Notes under the pieces: generated by a model
Database searches by the model: none
What the model saw: the letters and a program-made list of their open reading frames with translations, nothing else
Told to the model about the DNA's origin: nothing
Assembly (NCBI GenBank): GCA_910578845.1
Contig: CAJTSL010000019.1
Coordinates: 1-64,000, forward strand
Origin: an uncultured Lachnospiraceae bacterium
GTDB lineage: Bacteria > Bacillota > Clostridia > Lachnospirales > Lachnospiraceae
Direction: 5' to 3'
Length of the DNA stretch: 64,000 bases
Made by a program: the position numbers and the translations under genes
Shown: positions 36,530 through 44,410 of the stretch, piece after piece
Position numbering within the stretch: the first letter of the stretch is position 1
Layout of the letters: each line of letters starts with the position of its first letter

Positions 36530-37081
36530 TCAACGCTCCGATTTTAAGATCGCATAATAACAAGCATCGCAAATCCCTTGATTATTCCAGTCGGAACTAC
36601 GGAAAGTCCCTTCATATTTCATTCCGCACTTTTCCATGACTTTGCCCGAATGGGGATTTCTCGGGTCATACCTTGCTTCTATCCGCTTTGCGTCTACTAC
36701 ATCGAATAGAAAGTCGATAACCGCATTTAGCGCTTCTGACGTAATTCCTTGATGCCACCAGTTTCTTCCTATGCAATAACCAATATGAGCCTTTGAAGTC
36801 TTTTCATTTATATTCACTACTGCAATATCACCTATTGGCTCATCACCATTGCCTTTCACCACAATAGCCCAATGATAATAATCCTCATTAGCGTATTGAT
36901 TGACCCAATCCCCTATTACATATTGGCTTACTTCTTGGCTCACATGAGGCGGCCATGTCAAATATCTTGTCACCTCTTCATCTGATGCCCAATTTCGGTA
37001 CATCGCAGAGGCATCCTCGTTCACATATCTTCTTAGAATCAATTTTTCTGTTTCTAATTTCTGGGTTCCACAATGCTGCAT
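36530..37081 (-). CDS. GNAT acetyltransferase (RimJ/RimL-like)
   Basis: 183 residues. LETEKLILRRYVNEDA at the start is the standard RimJ/RimL opening; the acetyl-CoA loop is GYCIGRNWWHQGITSEAL, and the end has the conserved NPHSGKVMEKCGMKYEGT. Likely acetylates the N-terminus of a ribosomal protein or a small amine; the exact substrate cannot be read. ATG at 37081 has AAAGGA seven bases ahead; seven extra codons upstream were not used. Confidence 0.9.
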   Translation of the reverse strand: MQHCGTQKLETEKLILRRYVNEDASAMYRNWASDEEVTRYLTWPPHVSQEVSQYVIGDWVNQYANEDYYHWAIVVKGNGDEPIGDIAVVNINEKTSKAHIGYCIGRNWWHQGITSEALNAVIDFLFDVVDAKRIEARYDPRNPHSGKVMEKCGMKYEGTFRSSDWNNQGICDACYYAILKSER

Positions 37082-37304
37082 AAGTTTGTCCTTTCTTTGC
37101 AAATATAGTATTATTTCTCTTCCTGTTATTTAGCCAAAACTGTTCCGCCCAGGCAGATTACATTGATTCAGTATATCATATAGCGCAACAATTTGTCCCT
37201 ATTTTCTTTATTCCCATTTTATCTTCATGGAAATGCTTAAGCACAGCTTGATTAAAAACATAGTGCCTCTGACGATTAGCAGATTAGGATTGAAGCAGCG
37301 CATT

Positions 37305-37385
37305 AATATTAGATGTATATCTAATATTGTTATATTGACACACATCTAACTATATGTTATACCTTATATTAGATGATCATCTAAT
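37305..37385 (+). promoter_or_regulatory. Promoter with ArsR-type operators of the MFS pump operon
   Basis: The palindrome ATTAGATGATCATCTAAT is perfect at 37368-37385. A near-perfect 24-bp palindrome at 37305-37328 has the same ATTAGAT/ATCTAAT arms. A half site ACATCTAA lies at 37342-37349. Between them sits TTGACA (37335-37340), 17-bp spacer, TATACC (37358-37363). The operators bracket the promoter, so a regulator dimer bound at each side would block transcription. The ArsR-type protein encoded downstream (38787) is the likely ligand. Confidence 0.75.
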
Positions 37386-37447
37386 AATATATGAAGATAA
37401 GAGTAACATATAAAGAATCAAATCAAGAAAGGAGCATTCTTATAAAA

Positions 37448-38746
37448 ATGGATACTAACACACCGCTCAAACCGCTGACGCCACCTAGTGAGATCAGCTA
37501 CAAAGACATTTTAAAACAAAAAGAATACTTAAAAATCATTCTGGCAAGCCTCATTAACCGATTCGGTGATTCTATTGATGCTATTGCCTTTACCTGGCTC
37601 GTATATGCCCTGACAGGAAGCGCCACATGGTCCGCAATAATATTTGCTATCAACCAGCTTCCTTCCGTATTGCTACAGCCGTTTGCGGGCGCGCTGGTAG
37701 AGGGAATGAATAAAAAGAAACTGATGGTATATACCGATATTATCCGTGGCATCACGACTATTGGCCTTGTCATACTTTATCTTAACAATCATCTGTCTCC
37801 CTGGATGATGCTTCTTTTTACCTTGATCAATTCCTCTGTAGAAGCATTCCGGCTGCCTGCCGGCCTTGCGGTAATTCCGAGTATCTTAGATGAAAAATAT
37901 TATACTTACGGCACTTCCTTAAATTCGACCTTAAGCACCGTCGTACAGATTATCGGCCTTGGCGCAGCAGGTATCATCATCGGTGCATTTGGCATCGGAT
38001 GCGCTATTGCCATTGATGGCATTTCTTTCTTTGGCTCTGCGATTATCTTAAGTTTTCTGAATTTGCAGGAAGAGCATCTGCGCAAAGGCAAACTACAGGT
38101 AAAAGAATACATAACGACACTAAAAGAAGGAATATGGTATATCAAAAATCAACCGGTCATCCGCAATTTCTGTCTGCTCGCGTTTTTGCTCAACGCCATA
38201 CTGACCCCACTGAATTCACTTCAAACTCCATTGATTTATGAAGTGCTGGGCGGAGGGAGCGAACTTCTAAGCGCTTTTTCATTTGCTTTTACTGTAGGCA
38301 TGGGGATCGGCTCTTTTGTATATCCATTTCTATCTGATAAGCTTCCCATACGCATACAGTTTATCGGGTTTGGCATTCTCACCGGAATTGAAATGTATAG
38401 TTATACACTAGGAGAACGTTTCCGCTCCCACACGATTGCCATTTATGCCTTAACGATTATCGTTTCCCTCCTATTTGGCATGACAATCAGCATAATGCTA
38501 GCAGCGCTTAGCGTGCATTTCATAAAAGCAGTAAAACAAGAATATCTTGCCCGCGTCGGCTCCATCTTTAATGCAGGCGCCTGTGCCGCAACGCCCGCTG
38601 CGTCCCTGATCATCAGCATATTTACGGCTTTTATCCCTGTTGTACAAATTATTAGGATAAGCGCCCTTCTATGTGTTATAATATTTACAGTTTTGGCTAT
38701 GATGCGTATCAGGCTAGAAGCAAATACTTCACCGAAGGATATCTAA
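37448..38746 (+). CDS. MFS efflux transporter
   Basis: About 432 residues with 12 predicted helices. The opening INRFGDSIDAIAFTWLVYALTG, the loop after helix 2 (VEGMNKKKLMVYTDIIRG) and the central domain match the MFS group of enterobactin/macrolide exporters (MefA/DHA3-like). Proton-driven export of a drug or metabolite is expected. ATG at 37448 was chosen over the ORF start 19 codons earlier, since AAAGGAG lies ahead of it, though the spacing (13) is long. The ArsR gene follows after 40 bp, so they form an operon. Confidence 0.88.
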   Translation: MDTNTPLKPLTPPSEISYKDILKQKEYLKIILASLINRFGDSIDAIAFTWLVYALTGSATWSAIIFAINQLPSVLLQPFAGALVEGMNKKKLMVYTDIIRGITTIGLVILYLNNHLSPWMMLLFTLINSSVEAFRLPAGLAVIPSILDEKYYTYGTSLNSTLSTVVQIIGLGAAGIIIGAFGIGCAIAIDGISFFGSAIILSFLNLQEEHLRKGKLQVKEYITTLKEGIWYIKNQPVIRNFCLLAFLLNAILTPLNSLQTPLIYEVLGGGSELLSAFSFAFTVGMGIGSFVYPFLSDKLPIRIQFIGFGILTGIEMYSYTLGERFRSHTIAIYALTIIVSLLFGMTISIMLAALSVHFIKAVKQEYLARVGSIFNAGACAATPAASLIISIFTAFIPVVQIIRISALLCVIIFTVLAMMRIRLEANTSPKDI

Positions 38747-38786
38747 GATTAGTTATCTTGTGTGAATAACACATTGGAGACAGAAT

Positions 38787-39953
38787 ATGTTACAGGAGAT
38801 CAGTTCCGAACTTAATTATGTTACAGAGGGCATCGCACTATTACACCATATGGGGTCAGATAAGAGTTTCCCTGCCCTAAAAGAATCCCTTTGTAAAAAG
38901 TATGATATTACGTTTCACGCCGGTAATCAGAAATTTGACTTATTGACACAGATCGAACAAAATGCCCGCAACGTATTCCGGGAGGAAATGAAAGAAATCC
39001 AATATTATTTTTCCATATATGGCGCAAATGAATCTAAAAGTCCCAATGTAAGCTGTGCCGGCATGCTCACGCTTCTATGGCGGGACCACTCCAATAAATT
39101 CTTCAAAGATACAGAAGAAATCCGTGCTTACCTGGATAGCCTTTCCGAAGAAGACTACTGCGAAAAGTTCGGCGTAGAACTACAATTTTACAATGAAATC
39201 CTAAAAGATGAAAGTGAGATCCTCCCCATAAAAGAGCCCCTTGACATTATTTCCTATTTAATGAAAATGGAAGTTGCCGATGAAGAAAAATGGAAATTGC
39301 AGAAAATATTCTGTGATCGGGCAAAACACCGGGAAAAAGTTCTCTATTTCCTGGATAAAGCAATTACTAGCCTCAAAATGTTCCAGGCAGAACTAGACGA
39401 ATTGGTTACTCAATTTATCCACTACTGGAACGAAATACTAAAAGATTATAGCATCGCCGCTTACATGCACAAAATTGCCATGGCAGACTTAGGCGAAAAT
39501 CCTTTCGGGTTCTGCCTGTTTCCTTCTGTTATTGATTGCAATAAGATATCTATCAATATGGAATTGGAAACAGACGGAAGCTATAAACAACCCGATACTT
39601 ACATTGTTGGCATCCTCTTTGGAGATGATTTCCAATTCTGGGCAAACCACACCAATGATGACAGGATTCATGCAAACTATGCGGCGCAAGTCCTGAAGCT
39701 GTTATCTGATAAAAGTAAATTTGAAATACTCTCCTACATCCGTGATAAAGAATCTTATGGCAGTGAGCTTGCCAAACATTTACATCTGACAACGCCCACA
39801 GTCTCTCATCATATGAATGCGCTCATTGCCGCGGAGCTGGTAACGATTAAACGCATAGAGAACCGCGTCTATTATCTTTCTAATAAAGAAAAAATAGAAG
39901 AGGTTCTCCGCTATTGCTGCAAAACATTGACCGGAAAAGATACGATATTGTAA
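38787..39953 (+). CDS. ArsR-family HTH regulator with large N-terminal ligand domain
   Basis: 388 residues. The C-terminal 80 residues are an ArsR winged helix (KFEILSYIRDKESYGSELAK, then TTPTVSHHMNALIAAELV and the wing RIENRVYYLS). The first 300 residues are an alpha-rich domain I do not recognise; such long-armed ArsR proteins are common in clostridia. No metal-binding Cys pair of the classical ArsR site is seen in the HTH, so the signal is probably an organic ligand. It follows the MFS gene and is likely its repressor through the palindromes at 37305-37385. Confidence 0.85.
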   Translation: MLQEISSELNYVTEGIALLHHMGSDKSFPALKESLCKKYDITFHAGNQKFDLLTQIEQNARNVFREEMKEIQYYFSIYGANESKSPNVSCAGMLTLLWRDHSNKFFKDTEEIRAYLDSLSEEDYCEKFGVELQFYNEILKDESEILPIKEPLDIISYLMKMEVADEEKWKLQKIFCDRAKHREKVLYFLDKAITSLKMFQAELDELVTQFIHYWNEILKDYSIAAYMHKIAMADLGENPFGFCLFPSVIDCNKISINMELETDGSYKQPDTYIVGILFGDDFQFWANHTNDDRIHANYAAQVLKLLSDKSKFEILSYIRDKESYGSELAKHLHLTTPTVSHHMNALIAAELVTIKRIENRVYYLSNKEKIEEVLRYCCKTLTGKDTIL

Positions 39954-39977
39954 CAGGCATTCCCTTACGTCTAAATC

Positions 39978-41231
39978 TTACTTTAACCGATACCCTATAT
40001 AAGAACGCACTGCCAATAGGGAAAACATCACAGCCTCGATCCCTGCAAAGATTAGCATTGCATATGGCACCCATAGGATCAAACTGCCTGCCTTTAAAAA
40101 TTTGTACTCTACTGCTTCGTATAGGAAACCGTCAGGAGGGCAGATGCCATTTGACGGCAGTAAGCACCGCAGCCACAATACTATCCTGGAGGAATCGCTG
40201 AATAACAGGGAAAGGAACATCGGTGTAAGACAAACAATGAATCCAATCGTTAAAGTTGTCACGACATTCCTACAGTTAGACGAAAGGAACATAACAAAAC
40301 TGATCGTAGCTATCAATGCCAATAAACAGGCAATCACAATGGCAATCTGTAAATCGCCCAAGCTCCAATTTGCCAGGTTCGTAATAGAGAATTCCATTTG
40401 CATGGACGTTTGTAAGCTCTCCCATCCGAAATAGGCATTTGAGATCAGTAGATAAAGCGTCATACAGATCATAAATAAGAAGACCGTAATCCCTGCCACT
40501 GCCACCAGCTTCACCACGCCTAACCGAAAACGCCCATGTTTGGTACAACGCAAGATATCATCTGCGCCCGTCTGGTAATCGGAAGAGAATACCGGCGCCG
40601 CAATGACAATCCCAATCAACAATAACAACATCGCCAGAAACCCTTCGTATTCGAGCGCATTGCTTGAATATCCCGGATAATATACATATGGCGTCTCCAC
40701 ATCCTGGTACATATCTAATGCCAGCTCTCCTATATCAGGATTGTCTTTCTGTTCCATTTTCATCAAAGACCCTAACCGTTCTACACAAGCTTCATAATAC
40801 CCGTCAACCCGTTCAGGCTTAATTTCCATCAAGGACGGCGCTATTCCGTTCTCCCGATTGGCAAAAGCCTCTTTTACGCCTCCTAATAACGGTGAGAATG
40901 GGATAATCCGGTTGCTATAAACGCCCTCCGGGAGATCGTACGTTTCCGTCACACCGTATTCTTGCATAACAGCCTGATATTGCTCTACTGCCAAACGTAC
41001 TTTTTCTGGCGTGATTACGCCCGTAATATCCGCACGGATCTCTTTCAGATAAGCAATTGCTTCTACTCCTTCTAATTCTACTTTCTTCCCTGTCTCATCA
41101 TAATAAGTTGCATACTCATATGTCACTGGCAAATACGCCATCGCAACCGTCAAAAATAAGGCTGCTGCTATCAAAACGCAAGTCCGTTTTGATTTGATCA
41201 CTTTTTTCATTTCTAATTGCAATATTCTCAT
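39978..41231 (-). CDS. ABC transporter permease (ABC-2-like)
   Basis: 417 residues. One helix at about 16-38, a cytoplasmic/outside segment of about 150 residues with FREM-like text (YNSGYKE not present; instead EGVYSNRIIPFSPLLGGVKE), then five helices in the C-terminal half with the VFSSDYQTGADDILRCTKHGR coupling block. That block (SDYQTGADDILRCT-like) is typical of permeases paired with the ATPase encoded 19 bp upstream. The last gene of the sigma-membrane protein-ATPase-permease operon. Confidence 0.85.
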   Translation of the reverse strand: MRILQLEMKKVIKSKRTCVLIAAALFLTVAMAYLPVTYEYATYYDETGKKVELEGVEAIAYLKEIRADITGVITPEKVRLAVEQYQAVMQEYGVTETYDLPEGVYSNRIIPFSPLLGGVKEAFANRENGIAPSLMEIKPERVDGYYEACVERLGSLMKMEQKDNPDIGELALDMYQDVETPYVYYPGYSSNALEYEGFLAMLLLLIGIVIAAPVFSSDYQTGADDILRCTKHGRFRLGVVKLVAVAGITVFLFMICMTLYLLISNAYFGWESLQTSMQMEFSITNLANWSLGDLQIAIVIACLLALIATISFVMFLSSNCRNVVTTLTIGFIVCLTPMFLSLLFSDSSRIVLWLRCLLPSNGICPPDGFLYEAVEYKFLKAGSLILWVPYAMLIFAGIEAVMFSLLAVRSYIGYRLK

Positions 41232-41250
41232 CTGCTATCCTGCCTCTCTC

Positions 41251-42147
41251 TTACATCTCCGTCTTCTTCCCGCTTTCTTGCAACGCTTCCGGGAACAGCC
41301 ATAGATACAAGTCTTCTAACCTTGCCTTCTCCGGTTGCGAGCCGCCAATCAACGGCTCATCGGATAAATACCGGATTGAAACATTCTTAGAATCTTCATT
41401 TTTGAGATTCACTATTTTGTATTTTCTCTCATAATCAGCCAATCTTTCAAGCGGGATGACACACCCCCAAACCTTTCCTTCCACTAAGTGAATCAATTCT
41501 TCGGTCGTCCCCACCGAAAGCAGCTTCCCGTCTTTCATGATGGCATTCTTCATCGCAATGTATTCTATATCCGAAACAATATGAGTGGAAATCAATACAA
41601 TGCGTTCCTGGGCAAACTCGGATAAAAGATTCCGGAAGCGTACACGTTCTCCGGGATCAAGCCCACTTGTAGGCTCGTCCAGGATCAATACTTCCGGCTC
41701 ATTGAGCAGCGCCTGCGCAATGCCTACCCGCCGCTTCATGCCGCCGGATAATTTACTGATCTTCTTATTCCTCACTTCATACAAAGTCATCTTATCCAAA
41801 AGCTCTTCTAATTTCTCTTTCGTGTCCTTTTTCGTAAGACCCTTTAGCGCCGCTACATATTCCAGATAATCTGTTACGTTAAATTCCGGGTAAAAACCAA
41901 ATTCCTGTGGCAAATATCCGAAAATATCCCGATAAGATTCTTTTAGTACCTCTATTGGCACACCGTTATATAAGATCTTGCCGGTATCAGGTTTCATGAT
42001 CCCTGCGACAATCCGCATAAGCGTAGTCTTACCTGCGCCGTTTGCCCCTAACAGTCCCCATACGCCCGGTCCCATATGCAAGGAAACATCTACAACAGCT
42101 TTCTTATCTTTATAGCTTTTCGAAATATGCTCAATTGACAATTCCAT
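41251..42147 (-). CDS. ABC transporter ATP-binding protein
   Basis: 298 residues. Walker A GLLGANGAGKTT (about 33-44), Q-loop GYLPQEFGFYP, signature LSGGMKRRVGI, Walker B VLILDEPTSGLDPGERV and switch His ISTHIVSDI. Closely similar in layout to the ATPase at 4949-5821, so the two systems look like paralogues (both keep GYLPQE and LSGGMKRRVG). It partners the 417-residue permease downstream. A short repeat element lies between it and the upstream membrane protein gene. Confidence 0.9.
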   Translation of the reverse strand: MELSIEHISKSYKDKKAVVDVSLHMGPGVWGLLGANGAGKTTLMRIVAGIMKPDTGKILYNGVPIEVLKESYRDIFGYLPQEFGFYPEFNVTDYLEYVAALKGLTKKDTKEKLEELLDKMTLYEVRNKKISKLSGGMKRRVGIAQALLNEPEVLILDEPTSGLDPGERVRFRNLLSEFAQERIVLISTHIVSDIEYIAMKNAIMKDGKLLSVGTTEELIHLVEGKVWGCVIPLERLADYERKYKIVNLKNEDSKNVSIRYLSDEPLIGGSQPEKARLEDLYLWLFPEALQESGKKTEM

Positions 42148-42187
42148 TTAAACTCATCCTTTCTATAGGTATCATATATCATATTCT

Positions 42188-42266
42188 AGGTGATTGTGAA
42201 ACTCAAATTTGAAAACCGTTCGTTATACAAAATAGACAAATCGTCGCAGGGTCGCTTTCGCCCGTT
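42188..42266. repeat. Short MITE-like repeat with 11-bp flanking direct repeat
   Basis: AGGTGATTGTGAAACTC to CGCTTTCGCCC, 79 bp, related to the copies at 4638-4844 and 27497-27572; AAAATAGACAAATCGTCGCA is shared by all three. The sequence TATCATATTCT occurs immediately on the left (42177-42187) and within three bases of the CGCCC end on the right (42267-42277). This is what a target-site duplication should look like. Confidence 0.75.
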
Positions 42267-42309
42267 TATCATATTCTTCTCGATGCTCCCCCAACTGCTA
42301 TATTGCCAA

Positions 42310-43095
42310 CTACGCATAAACATACGAAGAGCGACATAGGAAATAATGCATCTGTCCAATACAAAACACAAACAATACAAGGCATACGGCTGCCCAGCCT
42401 GCCGTAAAAGTCTGCGTAAAGAATGCCGGGTAAATCCTTCTTAGCAGAAAAAGCAGGCCAATAAGCGCACTGCCAAACCCAATGCTGCCGTTTAGGAATT
42501 TCTCGGCAGGCCAATGCCCAAGTAAATATAAGAATCCGCCTCCTGCTGCCAGAAAAGAAAGAAGAATGTATAATAGCGCACTCTCCATCCGCAATGCGGA
42601 CCTCACCACCGTAACTCCTAATACGCCTCCTAGCATGGCAAGGTTCCCAATTCCAATAATACATATCCTTGCAAACAGCAAGCTTATCATGGAAAACCGA
42701 CATACAAGCTCAACCTCATACATTGTATAGCGAACGGAACGATATAGTATTGGCGCCGCAGACATCATAAGAAGCACCGTCAGGCAACATAAGAAAAATG
42801 CCATATACGAAACATTCATTCGGAAATACCCGCTAAATGGAATCGTGAAAATACCATATAACAGAAAAAACAAGACGCCCTGCATAAACCAGATTTTCCA
42901 TCCAACAAAGCTAACCTGCCGTTTCATGAAAGAGCCAAACCCAATCCGCTTACGGCGCCTTTTCTCTTCTACTATAGTGTCTAACAAGACACATGTTGTT
43001 TGTACCTGCTCATGATAATCCCCTGCGTCTTGTTTGCCGCCTTGCATCGCTTTTTTTACTTTTTCATGCATTTTCTCATTGATCAAGATAATCAT
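42310..43095 (-). CDS. Polytopic membrane protein, possible anti-sigma factor or ABC component
   Basis: 261 residues. About 58 cytoplasmic N-terminal residues (rich in Lys, Arg, Glu) precede six hydrophobic helices (about 64-255). The gene overlaps the ECF sigma factor gene by 20 bp and precedes an ABC ATPase and permease. Anti-sigma factors often have exactly this arrangement, but no zinc-binding HxxxCxxC motif or named domain is seen. It may be a non-zinc anti-sigma or part of the transporter. The start is unsure: ATG 43095 or 43071. Confidence 0.6.
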   Translation of the reverse strand: MIILINEKMHEKVKKAMQGGKQDAGDYHEQVQTTCVLLDTIVEEKRRRKRIGFGSFMKRQVSFVGWKIWFMQGVLFFLLYGIFTIPFSGYFRMNVSYMAFFLCCLTVLLMMSAAPILYRSVRYTMYEVELVCRFSMISLLFARICIIGIGNLAMLGGVLGVTVVRSALRMESALLYILLSFLAAGGGFLYLLGHWPAEKFLNGSIGFGSALIGLLFLLRRIYPAFFTQTFTAGWAAVCLVLFVFCIGQMHYFLCRSSYVYA

Positions 43096-43624
43096 CTCTC
43101 CCTTCTTCTCCCAGCTCTCTACGCAGTTTCTTCAGGGCGGAACGCAGCCTAGACTGCACAGTACGCAGCGGCAGGTTCATAATCTGAGCGATTTCCCGCA
43201 TCGTCAGCTCCTGCCCATAACGCAAAAGCACAATCTCTTGTAGCTCACCGGGTAAGTTTCTCACCATCTGCCTAATCTGTAATCCGTCATCAACTGACTC
43301 ATATCCGTCTTCCCGGTATGCCGGTTCCTTCGTCATCTGCTCATACCCTACGTCACTCATCCACTTCTTGCGTTGCATATCAATACAGGTATGCAACGCA
43401 ATCTGATACAGAAAAGCCCTGAATTTCCCCCTGTGCACATAAGAATCAAAATGACGGATTGCCTTTAAAAACGTTTCCTGTGCCGCATCTTCCGCTAAAG
43501 ACCTGTTCGGCGCATTCCATGCACAATAGCGCAATATTTCCGGATAATACATTGCTATCAGCTCTTGAGCCGCATCACTCTCTCCTTGTCCCATCCTCCT
43601 GAACAATTCATCTTCGCGCGTCAA
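43076..43624 (-). CDS. ECF-type RNA polymerase sigma factor
   Basis: 182 residues. Region 2 (LIAMYYPEILRYCAWNAPNR, then EDAAQETFLKAIRHFDSY and KFRAFLYQIALHTCIDMQRKK) and region 4 (NLPGELQEIVLLRYGQELTM, then REIAQIMNLPLRTVQSRLRS) are both complete. The start is TTG, with GGAGG nine bases before it. First gene of an operon with a membrane protein (overlap 20 bp) and an ABC exporter, which it probably controls, perhaps with the membrane protein as its antagonist. Confidence 0.9.
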   Translation of the reverse strand: MTREDELFRRMGQGESDAAQELIAMYYPEILRYCAWNAPNRSLAEDAAQETFLKAIRHFDSYVHRGKFRAFLYQIALHTCIDMQRKKWMSDVGYEQMTKEPAYREDGYESVDDGLQIRQMVRNLPGELQEIVLLRYGQELTMREIAQIMNLPLRTVQSRLRSALKKLRRELGEEGRDDYLDQ

Positions 43625-43787
43625 AATGTTTCTCCTCCCACCAAGGATGCTATCCCATATTCTATGAAGAATTCTTCAAAAGACACCTTACTAAGCCCGC
43701 TACAAACTTTCATAATGGCATCTTATACAATATAACGAATCATCTCCTGACAAATGATTACGTCCATATAAAATAATTTCCCTATTT

Positions 43788-44183
43788 TCATCTGGCAACC
43801 GTACCAAGGCTCACCGCAATCGCTTTCTCTATCTCTTTCATCGTATCTGCGCCAATATTTCCACGATATTCTTCCAAGCGGCTTTTATCAATCGTTTTAA
43901 TCTGTTCCAGGCATACTGTGCTCCTGCGCCGCAATCCAGAGAACCCACGCAGCCTGACATGGGTTGGCAACTGACGTTTCTGCTTAGATGTCAGAATGGC
44001 TACAATGGTCGTCGGCGCATGCTGGTTCCCAATATCATTCTGAATGACCAATACCGGCCTGCGCCCGCTCTGTTCACTGCCACGTGTTTTCTCTGCACTG
44101 TCCAGATCGGCGAAATAAATGTCCCCTCGCTTTAAAACCCTATTTGTCCTCTCACGCTCTAATGTTGTTCCCTTTTTTTCCAT
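43788..44183 (-). CDS. MazF/PemK-type mRNA interferase toxin
   Basis: 131 residues. RGDIYFADLD at the start of the core, RPVLVIQND, TIVAILTSK and the QIKTIDKSRL segment are the MazF/PemK barrel signatures; Arg and Thr positions of the RNase site are present. It cuts single-stranded mRNA at short sequences. ATG 44183 has GAGG six bases ahead. No gene for an antitoxin is found in the 180 bp upstream or elsewhere next to it, as is the case for many solitary clostridial MazF homologues. A basic N-terminal extension of about 17 residues precedes the core. Confidence 0.9.
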   Translation of the reverse strand: MEKKGTTLERERTNRVLKRGDIYFADLDSAEKTRGSEQSGRRPVLVIQNDIGNQHAPTTIVAILTSKQKRQLPTHVRLRGFSGLRRRSTVCLEQIKTIDKSRLEEYRGNIGADTMKEIEKAIAVSLGTVAR

Positions 44184-44328
44184 ACATGCCTCATTTCTTT
44201 CGACATTCCGGCACCAATTACTCTCCACATCCGTATGATAACAGATAGCATGTCCGATAAACCGGGCTATTACTATTTCAATGACGGCACATCAAAGCAT
44301 AACAACATTCCAAATAGAAAAAATAAAC

Positions 44329-44388
44329 GCACTAGGCGCAAAGGAAACAATTTCGAATAAAAAAATTATCTCACAATGTGCTTAGTGC
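44329..44388 (-). terminator. Possible terminator after the large histidine kinase gene
   Basis: On the minus strand GCACTAAGCACA pairs with TGCGCCTAGTGC (10 of 12) across a 36-base AT-rich loop and is followed by GTTTATTTTTTC. The loop is long, so confidence is limited. Confidence 0.4.
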
Positions 44389-44410
44389 ATTTCTATCCAG
44401 TATCCATTCA

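Noticed and set aside
43625..43787. ECF-type autoregulatory promoter before the sigma gene at 43624
   Set aside because: TGAAAG and GTAAGG are present but spacing and sequence match poorly; no convincing promoter could be read.
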